The position numbers were made by a program, and so were the translations under genes. A stretch of DNA of 64,000 nt from Sporosarcina sp. NCCP-2716 (GTDB lineage Bacteria; Bacillota; Bacilli; Bacillales_A; Planococcaceae): the NCBI RefSeq assembly GCF_023707985.1, contig NZ_BRCF01000004.1:124001-188000 (forward strand), read 5' to 3'. A model generated the notes under the pieces. That model saw nothing but the letters and a program-made list of their open reading frames with translations. It searched no databases and had not been told where the DNA came from. This document shows, in pieces, positions 51,380 to 63,580 of this stretch. Positions within the stretch are counted from its first letter, which is position 1. Each line of letters starts with the position of its first letter.

Positions 51380-52012
51380 ATGGAACTGAAACACGAAGTG
51401 AAATCATCGGTCAAAGACGGCGAACTGATCGAAAAACGGCGCGACCAGATCATTGAAGGCGCCGTCCGGCTGTTCAAGGAGAAAGGCTTCCACCGGTCGA
51501 CGACGCGGGAGATCGCGAAAGCGGCCGGCTTCAGCATCGGCACGCTGTACGAATACATCCGCACGAAAGAGGACGTGCTCTACCTCGTCTGCGACACGAT
51601 CTACGACCAGGTGCAGAGCCGGCTGTCCGGCATTGCGGATGAAGAGGCGACGATCGACGGGCTGAAGCGGGCCATCGATGTCTACTACCGGCTCGTCGAC
51701 GACTTGAATGACGAGTTCGTCGTCATGTATCAGGAGTCGAAATCGCTGCCGCCGAAAGCGCTGGAATACGTGCTCGAAAAGGAGCGTACGATGACCGGGC
51801 TGTTCGAGACGCTCGTCCGCGCCTGTGCAGACGCCGGCGAACTCCGGATTTCCGGCCCCGCGATCCCGCTCGCGGCGCACCATATCGTCATCCAGGGCCA
51901 GATGTGGGCATTCCGCAGATGGGCGGTGCAGAAGCTGTACACGCTCGACGAATACATCGGATTCCAGACGGAACAGCTGCTGAACGGCCTCGTCAAACCA
52001 GCAGGTGAATGA
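51380..52012 (+). CDS. TetR/AcrR-family transcriptional regulator
   Basis: A 210-residue regulator. The N-terminal helix-turn-helix ([40 protein letters not shown], about 27-66) is typical of TetR proteins; the rest is a helical ligand-binding domain. It is 16 bp after the second acyl-CoA dehydrogenase and 31 bp before icmF. Acyl-CoA is the likely ligand and this operon the likely target, with candidate operators at 44001 and 46381. It is not clearly FadR itself. Confidence 0.9.
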   Translation: MELKHEVKSSVKDGELIEKRRDQIIEGAVRLFKEKGFHRSTTREIAKAAGFSIGTLYEYIRTKEDVLYLVCDTIYDQVQSRLSGIADEEATIDGLKRAIDVYYRLVDDLNDEFVVMYQESKSLPPKALEYVLEKERTMTGLFETLVRACADAGELRISGPAIPLAAHHIVIQGQMWAFRRWAVQKLYTLDEYIGFQTEQLLNGLVKPAGE

Positions 52013-52043
52013 AGAAAATAGAAGCAAAAGGGGTGCACGACCA

Positions 52044-55000
52044 ATGGCAACAGCAGAAACCCAGCAGGAAATCTACAAGCCGACCCATCACGTGCGTTTC
52101 GTGACGGCGTCGAGCCTGTTCGACGGACACGATGCGAGCATCAACATCATGCGCCGCATCCTCCAGTCGACCGGCGCGGAAGTGATCCACCTCGGGCATA
52201 ACCGCTCCGTCGAGGAAGTCGTCAACGCGGCGATCCAGGAAGACGTCCAGGGCATCGCGATTTCATCCTACCAGGGGGGGCACGTCGAATACTTCAAATA
52301 CATGCACGACCTCCTGAACGAGCGCGGCGCCGGCCATATTAAGATCTACGGCGGCGGCGGGGGAGTCATCATCCCGAAGGAAATCAAGGAACTGCACGAC
52401 TACGGCATCGCCTGGATCTTCTCGCCGGAGGACGGCCGCAAGATGGGCCTCCAGGGGATGATCAACCGCATGGTCGAAGAATGTGACTACGCGACCGAAG
52501 TGAAGGACGAAATGGTGTATTTGGAAGAGGTCAGCACGGAGACACCTGAAAAGCTCGCGAACCTGATCACCTATGCAGAAGAGCATTTCGACGATGAAGA
52601 CAAAAAAGCCGAAACGCTGCTGGCACGCGCGCGCGAGCTGTCGAAAGGCACGCCGATCCTCGGTATCACAGGCACAGGGGGTGCCGGGAAAAGTTCACTG
52701 ACCGACGAACTCATCCGCCGGTTCCTGCACGAACTGCCCGATAAGAAAGTCGCCATCCTGTCGATCGACCCGACGAAACAGAAGACGGGCGGCGCGCTGC
52801 TCGGCGACCGGATCCGCATGAACGCCATCTTCAACAAGCGCGTCTTCATGCGCAGCCTCGCGACACGCGGCTCCCGGACGGAACTGTCGGGCGCGCTGAA
52901 AGACGTGCTCGATATCGTCAAGACGGCGGGCTACGACCTGATCATTGTCGAGACGAGCGGTATCGGACAGGGAGACGCGGAAATCGACGAAGTGTCCGAC
53001 GTGTCGATGTACGTCATGACGAGCGAATTCGGAGCACCGACACAGCTCGAGAAGATCGACATGATCGACTTCGCCGACCTCGTCGCCATCAACAAGTTCG
53101 AGCGCAAAGGCTCGGAGGACGCGCTGTCGCAAGTGCAGAAACAGTACCAGCGCAGCCGCATGCTGTTCGACGAACCGACCGAATCGATGCCGGTGTACGG
53201 CACGATTGCGAGCCAGTTCAACGACAAAGGGACGAACACGCTGTTCGCCGCAATCGTCGACACGCTCAACCGCAAATGCGGAACGGACTGGACGACGTCG
53301 TATACCGAGTTCGTCAAAACACAGAAACAGAACGTCATCATTCCGAACGACCGCCTGCAGTACTTGCGCGAAATCTCGATGACCGTCCGCAGCTACCATA
53401 AGCACGCGGAACAGCAGGCGCACCTCGCGACCCGCCTGTACCAGCTCGAAGGGGCGATCGACGAAGTGCGCAAAAACGCACCTGATGATGCGCTCGTCGA
53501 GTCTCTCCAGTCGCTGCATGACAGTGTCCGGGACGAAATGACCGCGGAAACGCGCCGCATCCTCGACAACTGGAATTCGATGAAAGAGGCGTATTCCCAG
53601 GACGAATTCGTCACGAAGATCCGCGACAAGGAACTGCGCACGGCTCTCACGACGACGAGCCTGTCCGGATTGAAGATCCCGAAAGTCGCGCTGCCGAAAT
53701 TCAAGGATTACGGCGAAATCGTCCGCTGGGTGTACAAGGAGAACGTCCCGGGCTCGTACCCATACACGGCAGGCGTCTTCCCGTTCAAACGCGAAGGCGA
53801 AGATCCGAAACGCCAGTTCGCCGGAGAAGGGACACCGGAACGGACGAACCGCCGTTTCCACTACTTGTCGAAAGACGACGATGCGAAACGGCTGTCCACC
53901 GCGTTCGACTCGGTGACGCTGTACGGCGAAGACCCTGACGAGCGGCCGGATATCTACGGCAAAGTCGGCGAGTCAGGCGTCAGCATCTGTACGCTGGAAG
54001 ACATGAAGAAACTGTACGCCGGTTTTGACCTGTGCGCTCCGGCGACGTCCGTCTCGATGACGATCAACGGGCCTGCGCCGATCATCCTCGCGATGTTCAT
54101 GAACACCGCGATCGACCAGCAAGTGAAAAAGCAGGAGGAAGAGCTCGGCCGCACGCTGACGGTCGACGAGTTCACCGAAGTGCGCGAGGCCACGCTGAAA
54201 GTCGTCCGCGGTACCGTGCAGGCTGACATCCTGAAAGAAGACCAGGGGCAGAACACGTGTATCTTCTCGACGGAATTCGCCCTCCGCATGATGGGTGATA
54301 TCCAGCAGTACTTCATCAACAAAAAGGTCCGCAACTATTACTCCGTCTCGATTTCCGGCTACCATATCGCGGAAGCCGGCGCGAATCCGATCTCGCAGCT
54401 CGCGTTCACGCTCGCGAACGGCTTCACGTACGTCGAGTATTACTTGAGCCGCGGCATGGCGATCGACGACTTCGCACCGAATTTATCGTTCTTCTTCTCG
54501 AACGGGCTCGATCCGGAATATACCGTCATCGGCCGCGTCGCACGCCGCATCTGGGCAGTCGCAATGCGCGAGAAGTACGGCGCGAACGACCGCAGCCAGA
54601 AGCTGAAGTACCACGTCCAGACGTCGGGCCGCTCCCTGCACGCGCAGGAGATCGACTTCAACGACATCCGGACGACGCTGCAGGCGCTCATGGCGCTGCA
54701 GGACAATTGCAACTCGCTGCACACGAACGCCTACGACGAAGCGATCACGACGCCTACGGAAGAATCCGTCCGCCGCGCGATGGCGATCCAGATGATCATC
54801 ACGAAGGAACACGGCCTGTCGAAGAACGAAAACCCGCTCCAGGGCTCGTTCATCGCAGAAGAACTGACGGACCTCGTCGAAGAGGCGGTGCTGCAGGAAT
54901 TCGACCGGCTCAACGACCGCGGCGGCGTGCTCGGCTCCATGGAGACCCAGTACCAGCGCGGCAAGATCCAGGAAGAATCGATGCTGTATGAAATGAAGAA

Positions 55001-55313
55001 ACACTCCGGCGAACTGCCGATCATCGGCGTCAACACGTACTTGAACCCGAATCCGCCGTCCGAAGAGGACATCGACAGCATGGAGCTCGCGCGTGCTACG
55101 AAGGAAGAGAAAGAGACGCAGATCACGAACCTGCGCGCCTTCCAGTCTGCCCACGCTTCCGAAACGGACGAAGCCCTTGCGAATTTGAAACAGGTGGCGA
55201 TCACCGGCGGCAACATCTTCGAAGCGCTTATGGACACCGTCAAAGTCGCAAGCCTCGGCCAGATCACGAACGCCCTGTACGAAGTCGGCGGCCAATACCG
55301 GCGCAATATGTAA
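52044..55313 (+). CDS. icmF: Fused isobutyryl-CoA mutase IcmF (B12-dependent, with GTPase chaperone)
   Basis: A 1089-residue adenosylcobalamin-dependent acyl-CoA mutase. Residues 1-150 are the B12-binding domain ([16 protein letters not shown], base-off His). Residues about 190-420 are the MeaB-like GTPase: Walker [44 protein letters not shown] and INKFERKGS. Residues about 570-1089 are the mutase barrel ([36 protein letters not shown] [17 protein letters not shown], and [19 protein letters not shown]). It isomerises isobutyryl-CoA and butyryl-CoA. RBS AAAAGGGG precedes ATG 52044. It is the probable user of the B12 salvaged by the upstream operon. Confidence 0.96.
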   Translation: MATAETQQEIYKPTHHVRFVTASSLFDGHDASINIMRRILQSTGAEVIHLGHNRSVEEVVNAAIQEDVQGIAISSYQGGHVEYFKYMHDLLNERGAGHIKIYGGGGGVIIPKEIKELHDYGIAWIFSPEDGRKMGLQGMINRMVEECDYATEVKDEMVYLEEVSTETPEKLANLITYAEEHFDDEDKKAETLLARARELSKGTPILGITGTGGAGKSSLTDELIRRFLHELPDKKVAILSIDPTKQKTGGALLGDRIRMNAIFNKRVFMRSLATRGSRTELSGALKDVLDIVKTAGYDLIIVETSGIGQGDAEIDEVSDVSMYVMTSEFGAPTQLEKIDMIDFADLVAINKFERKGSEDALSQVQKQYQRSRMLFDEPTESMPVYGTIASQFNDKGTNTLFAAIVDTLNRKCGTDWTTSYTEFVKTQKQNVIIPNDRLQYLREISMTVRSYHKHAEQQAHLATRLYQLEGAIDEVRKNAPDDALVESLQSLHDSVRDEMTAETRRILDNWNSMKEAYSQDEFVTKIRDKELRTALTTTSLSGLKIPKVALPKFKDYGEIVRWVYKENVPGSYPYTAGVFPFKREGEDPKRQFAGEGTPERTNRRFHYLSKDDDAKRLSTAFDSVTLYGEDPDERPDIYGKVGESGVSICTLEDMKKLYAGFDLCAPATSVSMTINGPAPIILAMFMNTAIDQQVKKQEEELGRTLTVDEFTEVREATLKVVRGTVQADILKEDQGQNTCIFSTEFALRMMGDIQQYFINKKVRNYYSVSISGYHIAEAGANPISQLAFTLANGFTYVEYYLSRGMAIDDFAPNLSFFFSNGLDPEYTVIGRVARRIWAVAMREKYGANDRSQKLKYHVQTSGRSLHAQEIDFNDIRTTLQALMALQDNCNSLHTNAYDEAITTPTEESVRRAMAIQMIITKEHGLSKNENPLQGSFIAEELTDLVEEAVLQEFDRLNDRGGVLGSMETQYQRGKIQEESMLYEMKKHSGELPIIGVNTYLNPNPPSEEDIDSMELARATKEEKETQITNLRAFQSAHASETDEALANLKQVAITGGNIFEALMDTVKVASLGQITNALYEVGGQYRRNM

Positions 55314-55321
55314 CACGGAGC

Positions 55322-55347
55322 AGAGCGGGAATATTCCCGCTCTCTTT
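55322..55347 (+). terminator. Terminator after icmF
   Basis: AGAGCGGGAATA pairs with TATTCCCGCTCT, followed by CTTTCC; a strong stem with a weak U-run. Confidence 0.65.
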
Positions 55348-55446
55348 CCAATTGGCTGGGACCCCGGCGGGAAAAACGATTGACAGTGGATTTTATCCCC
55401 AAAACCCGAGTATACTATAAAGAATGGCCGAAATGAGGTGGGGAAG

Positions 55447-55614
55447 TTGAAGGTGGCTGTGCATCTTGTTATCATAATCTCACTAATCGTACTGACCTGG
55501 CTTCTCTACGGGCAAGGGCTCGGCGCAATCCCCTTCCTGCTCGCGGCCGCCTATCTGCTTGCGGTCACCTGGAAAGAGTTCAGGCGGTATCGCAGGAAAA
55601 GCAGGGTTTCGTAA
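55447..55614 (+). CDS. Small membrane protein (55 residues)
   Basis: A short gene of 55 codons: two hydrophobic stretches (VHLVIIISLIVLTWLLYG and LGAIPFLLAAAYLLAVTW) followed by a strongly basic tail (EFRRYRRKSRVS), so an inner-membrane hairpin with cytoplasmic positive end. The start is TTG 55447, 8 bp after GAGG, or GTG 55453. It precedes rpoE by 51 bp. I do not recognise a family; the topology and ribosome site support it as real. Confidence 0.6.
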   Translation: MKVAVHLVIIISLIVLTWLLYGQGLGAIPFLLAAAYLLAVTWKEFRRYRRKSRVS

Positions 55615-55665
55615 CATCCCCACCACCGATTACAGCAACGAAGTTAACGAAAGGGCGTGCATTCC

Positions 55666-56220
55666 ATGGACTTGACTGCCATGACAAAAGAACAATTACT
55701 CGAAGAATCACTCATCGACATCACATTCGCTATTTTCGAAAAGAGCCGCAACCCGATCTCTTTCAATGACCTGCTGCACGAACTCCAGCAGCTCACCGGT
55801 CTGTCCGACAGCGAGATGAAGTCGCGTCTCCCGCAATTCTATACGGACCTCAACGTCGACGGCCGCTTCATGGCCATGAACGACGGCCGCTGGTCGCTGC
55901 GCGAATGGTATCCGGTCGATCAGATCGAAGAAGAGACGGCGCCTGTCGTCAAAACGCGCAAGAAGAAGAAAAAAGCGGCGGACGATGAAGACGAAGAAGT
56001 CGAAGAGGAAGATCTCGAAGACGTGGAATTCTTCGAGGAGGACTACGAAGAACTCGGTGACGAAGAGGAAGAGGACGACGACGAGGAAGAAGCCGATCCG
56101 GACGAAGACGAAATCGACGATCCCGCGGAAGGCCTTGAAATCATCCCTGATGAAGAAATCGATATCGATGAAGAAGAAGATGAGGAAGAAGAGGACGACG
56201 AGGAAGAAGAGGAAGTGTAA
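55666..56220 (+). CDS. rpoE: RNA polymerase delta subunit
   Basis: A 184-residue delta factor of Gram-positive RNA polymerase. It raises transcription specificity and recycling. The N-terminal winged-helix domain (residues 1-90) has LLEESLIDITFAIFEK, NDLLHELQQLTGLSD and DGRFMAMNDGRWSLREWYPVDQ. The tail (about 105-184) is almost entirely Asp/Glu, as expected. ATG 55666 follows AAAGGGCG; GTG 55657 is the alternative. It precedes pyrG, as in B. subtilis. Confidence 0.95.
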   Translation: MDLTAMTKEQLLEESLIDITFAIFEKSRNPISFNDLLHELQQLTGLSDSEMKSRLPQFYTDLNVDGRFMAMNDGRWSLREWYPVDQIEEETAPVVKTRKKKKKAADDEDEEVEEEDLEDVEFFEEDYEELGDEEEEDDDEEEADPDEDEIDDPAEGLEIIPDEEIDIDEEEDEEEEDDEEEEEV

Positions 56221-56227
56221 TTCTTTC

Positions 56228-56262
56228 TTGACTTCAGGAGCCATCCGCTATACAATTCAATC
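56228..56262 (+). promoter_or_regulatory. pyrG promoter with GGGCTCC start site
   Basis: TTGACT (56228-56233), a 17-bp spacer and TACAAT (56251-56256). Seven bases after the -10 box the transcript would begin GGGCTCC (56263), the arrangement needed for reiterative G addition at low CTP. Confidence 0.75.
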
Positions 56263-56274
56263 GGGCTCCTTTTT
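56236..56274 (+). terminator. Terminator after rpoE overlapping the pyrG promoter
   Basis: AGGAGCC (56236-56242) and GGCTCCT (56264-56270) make a 7-bp stem with a 21-nt loop, then TTTTT. The pyrG -10 box lies in the loop. Confidence 0.6.
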
Positions 56275-56296
56275 AAAGGACAAACGAACGGATGTA

Positions 56297-58001
<1,705 letters not shown>

Positions 58002-58008
58002 GATCGCC

Positions 58009-58041
58009 AAAAAACCCCTTTCCGGACGGAAAGGGGTTTTT
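58009..58041 (+). terminator. Terminator after pyrG
   Basis: AAAACCCCTTTCC pairs with GGAAAGGGGTTTT around a short GGAC loop, followed by T-rich sequence. Confidence 0.92.
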
Positions 58042-58059
58042 GTGTGCGGCGGCAGCGGC

Positions 58060-58284
58060 GGGAACCGCTCGATTAACGCGGGTGACCGCTCGATTAGTGC
58101 GGCTGACCGCTCGATTCCCGCGGCTAACCGCTCGATTCCCGCGGCTAACCGCTCGATTGATGCGGCTAACCGCTCGATTCCCGCGGCTAACCGCTCGATT
58201 GATGCGGCTAACCGCTCGATTCCCGCGGCTAACCGCTCATTTAGCGCGTCTAACCGCTCAATTCCCGCAGCCACCCGCTCAATT
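58060..58284 (+). repeat. Tandem array A9: eleven CGCTCGATT units, exact 21-bp period
   Basis: CGCTC begins at 58066, 58087, 58108, 58129, 58150, 58171, 58192, 58213, 58234, 58255 and 58276. The core is CGCTCGATT or CGCTCAATT, with spacer CCCGCGGCTAAC. The period is 21 bp, not 20, so the reading frames through it stay open and encode 7-residue repeats on both strands. It follows the pyrG terminator. About 45 bp to the ywjG stop hold nothing I recognise. Confidence 0.95.
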
Positions 58285-58332
58285 CCAGCCGCCCGCGAAC
58301 ACACCGAATCACTCGCGGAATCCGACAGAACG

Positions 58333-58848
58333 TTACAAATCCATCAACATTTCATCATAAGAAAGTTTGACCGCCTCTGCGACAAACAACGCAGCGAACA
58401 AATACGGCAGCACGACGCGGTTACCCGTATCATCGGGCAGCAGCCCCTTCGTAATCCCAGTCGCTACGTAGACATCCGCGAGTTCCGACAATTCGTTCTC
58501 CGCGGAAGCCGGAACGTCGGCCACCACTGCGAACGCCGTGCCGTTTTCCGCAAGCGTCCGGGCGAGCCGCAGGACGTCTTCCTCTCCGGCATGACGGGCG
58601 AACAGCCAGACCCGGTCCATCGTCCCTGGTCGTTCATCTTCCGTCAGCGCAGCTGCACCGGCAAGCGGTTCGGCGCCTTCCAGCACATTCAGCACGGCTC
58701 CGCGCATCTCGCGCGTCCCGTGTACGAGCACCCTGCCTTCCCCGGCCGCTGCCTGCGCCAGCAGACGTGCCGTGTCTTCGATCGCCTCTTCCTGGCCGCC
58801 GGCAATCCGCTGCAGGACACCCGCCAGCTGAGTCGTCAGCATTTTCAT
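58333..58848 (-). CDS. ywjG: YwjG family protein (DUF2529)
   Basis: A 171-residue DUF2529 protein, opposite in strand to its neighbours and located between pyrG and spo0F as in B. subtilis. It reads like a SIS-type sugar-isomerase-fold protein (GRVLVHGTREMRGAVLN, VWLFARHAGEEDVLRLARTLAENGTAFAVVAD). The ATG follows GGAGGTGG. Function unknown. Confidence 0.85.
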   Translation of the reverse strand: MKMLTTQLAGVLQRIAGGQEEAIEDTARLLAQAAAGEGRVLVHGTREMRGAVLNVLEGAEPLAGAAALTEDERPGTMDRVWLFARHAGEEDVLRLARTLAENGTAFAVVADVPASAENELSELADVYVATGITKGLLPDDTGNRVVLPYLFAALFVAEAVKLSYDEMLMDL

Positions 58849-58996
58849 AATTCCACCTCCATGGATACCAGTATAGAGAATAACAAAAGGTTTCGCAGGA
58901 AAGGAAGGGTTTTCCCTAACAATGTCAAATATAGATGTATCACGCATGTTTCAGACCGATACCGAAATTATAAAATTTCTTTGAGGAGTGAACGGA

Positions 58997-59359
58997 TTGA
59001 AGAAGCTGTTGATCGCGGATGACCAAGCCGGCATACGGATGCTGCTCAGTGAAGTGTTCAAGAACGAAGGGTACGAAACAATCCTCGCATCCAACGGGGA
59101 AGAGGCTGTCCAAAAACTGCAGACGAGTAAACCGGACTGCATCCTGCTCGACATGAAGATGCCCGGACTGAACGGGGAAGAGATACTGCAGGAAATCAAA
59201 AGCCGCTGCCCGGACTTCCCGGTCATCCTGATGTCGGCATACGACAAAGCGGAAACGTCCGCGGCGGATTCCGACGTGCAGGCCGATCACTACTTCACGA
59301 AGCCATTCGACATCCACGATTTGCGGCGCACGATAAGCAAGCTGATGCAGGACTCCTGA
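58997..59359 (+). CDS. spo0F: Sporulation response regulator Spo0F
   Basis: A 120-residue single-domain response regulator that relays phosphate from sporulation kinases to Spo0B and Spo0A. The acidic pocket is ADDQAGIR (residues 7-14) with the phospho-acceptor Asp in CILLDMKMPGLNG (about 52), Thr/Ser in LMSAYDK and the Lys in FTKPFD. The start TTG 58997 lies 8 bp after GAGGAG; GTG 58988 overlaps that site. Length fits Spo0F (no output domain). Confidence 0.93.
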   Translation: MKKLLIADDQAGIRMLLSEVFKNEGYETILASNGEEAVQKLQTSKPDCILLDMKMPGLNGEEILQEIKSRCPDFPVILMSAYDKAETSAADSDVQADHYFTKPFDIHDLRRTISKLMQDS

Positions 59360-59464
59360 AACCCTGTCCCCAAGTGGAAGTGGACGGTGATTTTTGGTAT
59401 GATGGATGCGGTAAACAAATGACAACAGCACAATCCGGTCCATCACCTGAAGGAGGAACTATCC

Positions 59465-60322
59465 ATGGCACTCGAGTCGATGAAAGAAATGATGATCAAG
59501 GGAAAAAGGGAAGGCTATGCAATCGGTCAATTCAACTTGAACAATCTTGAATATACACAGGCGATCCTGAAAGCGGCACAAGCTGAACAGTCACCTGTCA
59601 TCCTCGGCGTCTCCGAAGGGGCAGCGCGCTACATGGGCGGTTTCACGACCGTCGTCAGCATGGTGAAAGGGCTCATCCATGACTACGGCATCACCGTCCC
59701 CGTCGCCATCCACCTCGACCACGGCTCAAGCTTCGATAAATGCAAGGAAGCGATCGACGCAGGCTTCACATCCGTCATGATCGACGCATCCGCGAAACCG
59801 ATCGAGGAGAACATCGCGATCACGAAGCAGGTAGTCGACTATGCGCATCCGAAGAACGTCTCCGTCGAAGCGGAACTCGGTCTCGTCGGCGGCCAGGAAG
59901 ACGATACGGTCGCGGAAGGCGTACTCTACGCGGATCCGGCGGAATGCAAACGGCTCGTCCAGGAAACGGGCATCGACTGCCTGGCTCCTGCCCTCGGTTC
60001 GGTCCACGGGCCGTACAAAGGGGAGCCGAACCTCGGATTCAAGGAAATGGAACAGATCTCGACTGAATCGGATCTGCCTCTCGTCCTTCATGGCGGTACC
60101 GGTATTCCGACGAAAGATATCCAGCGTGCCATTTCCCTAGGCACCTCGAAGATCAACGTCAATACAGAAAACCAGATCCAGGGTACGAAGAAAGTCCGCG
60201 AAGTGCTCGCGGCCGACCAGGACGTTTACGATCCGCGGAAATTCCTCGCACCGATGCGCGAAGCGATCCAGGAAACGGTCGTCGGCAAGATGCGCGAATT
60301 CGGCAGCTCGCAAAAAGCCTGA
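59465..60322 (+). CDS. fbaA: Fructose-1,6-bisphosphate aldolase, class II
   Basis: A 285-residue zinc-dependent aldolase of glycolysis and gluconeogenesis. Motifs are [40 protein letters not shown] (zinc His and Asp), [13 protein letters not shown], and [35 protein letters not shown] precedes the ATG. It is followed by a terminator before tal. Confidence 0.96.
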   Translation: MALESMKEMMIKGKREGYAIGQFNLNNLEYTQAILKAAQAEQSPVILGVSEGAARYMGGFTTVVSMVKGLIHDYGITVPVAIHLDHGSSFDKCKEAIDAGFTSVMIDASAKPIEENIAITKQVVDYAHPKNVSVEAELGLVGGQEDDTVAEGVLYADPAECKRLVQETGIDCLAPALGSVHGPYKGEPNLGFKEMEQISTESDLPLVLHGGTGIPTKDIQRAISLGTSKINVNTENQIQGTKKVREVLAADQDVYDPRKFLAPMREAIQETVVGKMREFGSSQKA

Positions 60323-60370
60323 CGATCGGCACCATCCGAAACAATATGAGCTGTACCCGCGAACTCAGGG

Positions 60371-60407
60371 AAGAGCCATCCCGCCAGGCCGGATGGCTCT
60401 CCTTTTT
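60371..60407 (+). terminator. Terminator between fbaA and tal
   Basis: AGAGCCATCC and GGATGGCTCT flank a 9-nt loop; CCTTTTT follows. Confidence 0.88.
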
Positions 60408-60436
60408 CGCGAATCCAAAGGAGGAATTGACGAATT

Positions 60437-61084
60437 ATGAAATTTTTCATCGATACAGCAAACTTTGAAGAGATCAAAGAAGCACACAGCTGGGGCATCC
60501 TGTCCGGCGTGACAACGAACCCATCACTAGTCGCGAAGGAGAACATCTCGTTCCACGACCGTCTCAAAGAGATCACGGCACTCGTGCCCGGATCGGTCAG
60601 CGCGGAAGTCATCGCCCTCGACGCTGAAGGGATGATCAAAGAAGGACGCGAACTCGCAGCGATCGCTCCGAACATCACCGTCAAACTGCCGATGACGCCG
60701 GACGGCCTGAAAGCGTGCTCCGTCTTCGCATCCGAAGGCATCAAAACGAACGTCACGCTCATCTTCAGCGCCAATCAGGCACTCATGGCAGCCCGTGCGG
60801 GAGCTACATATGTGTCACCGTTCATCGGACGCCTCGACGACATCGGCCAGGACGGTCTGACACTCATCGAAACGATCGCGGACATCTTCACGATCCACAA
60901 CATCGACACGGAAATCATCGCGGCCTCTATCCGAAGCCCGCAGCAGATCACGAATGGAGCCCTTGCCGGTGCGCACATCTCGACGGTGCCGTTCAAAGTG
61001 CTGCAGCAGCTGTTCAGCCACCCGCTGACGGAAAAAGGGATCGACCAATTCTTGAAAGACTGGGAAGCCCGCAGCAACAAGTGA
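60437..61084 (+). CDS. tal: Transaldolase
   Basis: A 215-residue transaldolase of the short (MipB/TalC-like) group, acting in the pentose phosphate pathway. [35 protein letters not shown] at the N-terminus and the Schiff-base Lys in [14 protein letters not shown] are typical. RBS AAAGGAGGAATT is upstream. murA follows 19 bp after its stop. Confidence 0.95.
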   Translation: MKFFIDTANFEEIKEAHSWGILSGVTTNPSLVAKENISFHDRLKEITALVPGSVSAEVIALDAEGMIKEGRELAAIAPNITVKLPMTPDGLKACSVFASEGIKTNVTLIFSANQALMAARAGATYVSPFIGRLDDIGQDGLTLIETIADIFTIHNIDTEIIAASIRSPQQITNGALAGAHISTVPFKVLQQLFSHPLTEKGIDQFLKDWEARSNK

Positions 61085-61103
61085 TCGCGTAAAGGAGACT
61101 GAA

Positions 61104-62387
61104 ATGGAAGTATATAAAATACAAGGCGGCACTCCCCTTAAAGGCAGCATCAAAGTAAGCGGAGCGAAAAACAGCGCCGTAGCACTCATCCCGGCATCCA
61201 TTCTCGCGGACACCCCCGTAACGATCGAAGGGCTCCCCGAGATTTCCGACGTCCATACACTGCAGGCGCTCCTCGAAGACATAGGCGGCACGGTCAGCTT
61301 CCGTGACGGCACGATGACGATCGACCCGTCCGACATGGTTTCCATGCCGCTGCCGAACGGCAACGTCAAGAAACTGCGGGCGTCGTATTACCTGATGGGG
61401 GCGATGCTCGGCAAGTTCAAAAAAGCCGTCATCGGACTGCCCGGCGGCTGCCACCTCGGACCGCGGCCGATCGACCAGCACATCAAAGGATTCGAAGCGC
61501 TCGGCGCCAAAGTGACGAACGAACACGGAGCGATCTATCTGCGTGCGGATGAACTGATAGGCGCGAAGATCTACCTCGACATCGTCAGCGTCGGCGCGAC
61601 GATCAACATCATGCTCGCGGCCGTGCTTGCGAAAGGCCGCACGACGATCGAGAACGCGGCGAAAGAGCCGGAGATCATCGACGTCGCCACCCTGCTGTCC
61701 AACATGGGAGCGAACATCAAAGGGGCCGGAACGAACGTCATCCGGATCGACGGCGTGGAGAGCTTGAACGGTACGCGCCATACGATCATCCCGGATCGGA
61801 TCGAAGCCGGGACGTTCATGATCATGGCGGCCGCTGCAGGGGACGGGATTACGATCGACAACGTCATCCCGCTCCACGTGGAAGCCGTCACGGCGAAGCT
61901 GCGGGAAATGGGGGTCACCGTGGAAGAGGGCGAAGAGCAGATCTTCATCCCGAAAACGGAGGCACTCCAGGCGGTCGATGTGAAAACGCTCGTCTATCCG
62001 GGATTCCCGACTGACCTGCAGCAGCCGTTCTGCGTCCTGTCCACCCAGGCGGAAGGGACGTCCATGCTGACGGATACGATCTATTCTGCACGATTCAAGC
62101 AGATCGACGAACTCCGCCGCATGAACGCCGACAGCAAAGTGGAAGGCCGCTCCGCGATCATCAACGGTCCGACACCGCTCCACGCGGCGAAAGTGAAGGC
62201 GAGCGACCTGCGCGCAGGCGCATCCCTCGTCATCGCCGGCCTGATCGCGGAAGGCGAGACGGAAATCCAGGGCATCTCCCATATCGAGCGCGGCTACGGC
62301 GGGCTGATCGGCAAACTGCGCGGACTCGGTGCCACCATCGAGAAAGTCGAAGTGCCGGAAGCCGACGGTGAGCCGGGCCAACCGTAA
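61104..62387 (+). CDS. murA: UDP-N-acetylglucosamine 1-carboxyvinyltransferase (MurA2/MurZ type)
   Basis: A 427-residue enolpyruvyl transferase that starts peptidoglycan precursor synthesis. The repeated inside-out barrel fold is visible; [17 protein letters not shown] at the N-terminus and the catalytic loop [15 protein letters not shown] with the phosphoenolpyruvate-reactive Cys (about residue 117) are intact. By position after tal it corresponds to B. subtilis murAB (murZ). RBS AAAGGAGACTG is present. Confidence 0.95.
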   Translation: MEVYKIQGGTPLKGSIKVSGAKNSAVALIPASILADTPVTIEGLPEISDVHTLQALLEDIGGTVSFRDGTMTIDPSDMVSMPLPNGNVKKLRASYYLMGAMLGKFKKAVIGLPGGCHLGPRPIDQHIKGFEALGAKVTNEHGAIYLRADELIGAKIYLDIVSVGATINIMLAAVLAKGRTTIENAAKEPEIIDVATLLSNMGANIKGAGTNVIRIDGVESLNGTRHTIIPDRIEAGTFMIMAAAAGDGITIDNVIPLHVEAVTAKLREMGVTVEEGEEQIFIPKTEALQAVDVKTLVYPGFPTDLQQPFCVLSTQAEGTSMLTDTIYSARFKQIDELRRMNADSKVEGRSAIINGPTPLHAAKVKASDLRAGASLVIAGLIAEGETEIQGISHIERGYGGLIGKLRGLGATIEKVEVPEADGEPGQP

Positions 62388-62414
62388 AAACAGTGCAGCG
62401 CGCGTTTTGACCTG

Positions 62415-62423
62415 TGCTATAAT
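62415..62423 (+). promoter_or_regulatory. Extended -10 promoter for glpX
   Basis: TGCTATAAT (an extended -10 with perfect TATAAT at 62418-62423) lies 64 bp before the glpX start. No good -35 box is visible. Confidence 0.5.
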
Positions 62424-62486
62424 TGAGTGAACGAGCAACACGGGTACACAATCTGCAAGAGGCAGAAAACGGGAGGAATTCTAGAG

Positions 62487-63452
62487 ATGGAACGCAGTTT
62501 ATCGATGGAACTTGTACGTGTGACAGAAGCAGCGGCAGTGGCCGCATCGCATTGGATGGGACGAGGGCTCAAAAACGAAGCGGATGACGCGGCAACAACG
62601 GCTATGCGGACCGTTTTCGATACGATCCCGATGCAGGGCGTCGTCGTTATCGGCGAAGGCGAAATGGACGAAGCACCGATGCTCTATATCGGTGAAGAGC
62701 TCGGGACTGGCTCCGGACCTTTCGTCGACGTCGCAGTCGATCCGCTCGAAGGGACCAACATCGTCGCATCCGGCGGCTGGAATGCACTCGCAGTCCTCGC
62801 AATCGCGGACAAAGGAAATCTCCTGAATGCCCCGGATATGTATATGGACAAAATCGCGGTCGGCCCGGAATCGGTCGGCAAGATCGACATCAACGCTTCC
62901 GTAACGGACAACCTGATAGCTGTTGCAAAAGCGAAAAACAAGCAGCTCAACGAAGTGACGGCAACCGTTCTCAATCGTGAGAGACATCAGAAGATCATCG
63001 ACGAAATCCGGGAAGCCGGCGCGCGCATCAAGCTCATCAACGACGGCGATGTCGCCGCAGCCATCAACACCGCGTTCGAAGGGACAGGCGTCGACATCCT
63101 GTTCGGTCTCGGTGGGGCACCGGAAGGCGTTATTGCAGCAGTCGGCCTGAAATGCCTCGGCGGCGAGATCCAGGGAAGACTGATCCCGATGAACGATGCA
63201 GAACGCGAACGGTGCGAAAAGATGGGCATCGATGTGGACAAAGTATTGTACATGGACGACCTCGTGAAAGGGGACGACGCCATCTTCGCCGCAACAGGCG
63301 TGACGGACGGCGAACTGCTCCGCGGTGTCCAGTTCACGGGCGGCCATACCAAGACGCATTCTCTCGTCATGCGTTCGAAGTCGGGCACGATCCGCTTCGT
63401 CGAGGGACGGCACAGCATGGACAAAAAACCTCACCTTGTGATGAAAGACTGA
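62487..63452 (+). CDS. glpX: Fructose-1,6-bisphosphatase, class II (GlpX)
   Basis: A 321-residue lithium-sensitive-type phosphatase for gluconeogenesis. [43 protein letters not shown] (metal-binding Asp-Pro-Leu-Glu-Gly) and [24 protein letters not shown] are family signatures. ATG 62487 follows GGGAGG at 62471-62476. The opposite enzyme fbaA is upstream in the same block. A hairpin follows. Confidence 0.95.
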   Translation: MERSLSMELVRVTEAAAVAASHWMGRGLKNEADDAATTAMRTVFDTIPMQGVVVIGEGEMDEAPMLYIGEELGTGSGPFVDVAVDPLEGTNIVASGGWNALAVLAIADKGNLLNAPDMYMDKIAVGPESVGKIDINASVTDNLIAVAKAKNKQLNEVTATVLNRERHQKIIDEIREAGARIKLINDGDVAAAINTAFEGTGVDILFGLGGAPEGVIAAVGLKCLGGEIQGRLIPMNDAERERCEKMGIDVDKVLYMDDLVKGDDAIFAATGVTDGELLRGVQFTGGHTKTHSLVMRSKSGTIRFVEGRHSMDKKPHLVMKD

Positions 63453-63467
63453 ACGGCCTCAAAATAA

Positions 63468-63496
63468 TTGCCCGGCACTCCTGCCGGGCGATTCTT
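63468..63496 (+). terminator. Terminator after glpX
   Basis: TTGCCCGGCA and TGCCGGGCGA (one G-U type mismatch) flank a 4-nt loop and are followed by TTCTTCT. Confidence 0.7.
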
Positions 63497-63580
63497 CTGT
63501 ACTTCGTACGCTCATTCTGATCAACCCCAACGAATTTTCATCCGAATCTAGTGACTATATGTTAAAGAGTGGTGCCGATA

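Noticed and set aside
55380..55416. TTGACA at 55380 with TATACT at 55411 as promoter for the small membrane gene
   Set aside because: The spacer is 25 bp, too long for a SigA promoter, so no promoter is annotated.
58895..58925. Sigma-H promoter for spo0F
   Set aside because: GCAGGAAAG is a fair -35 box, but no matching GAAT -10 box is present at the right distance.
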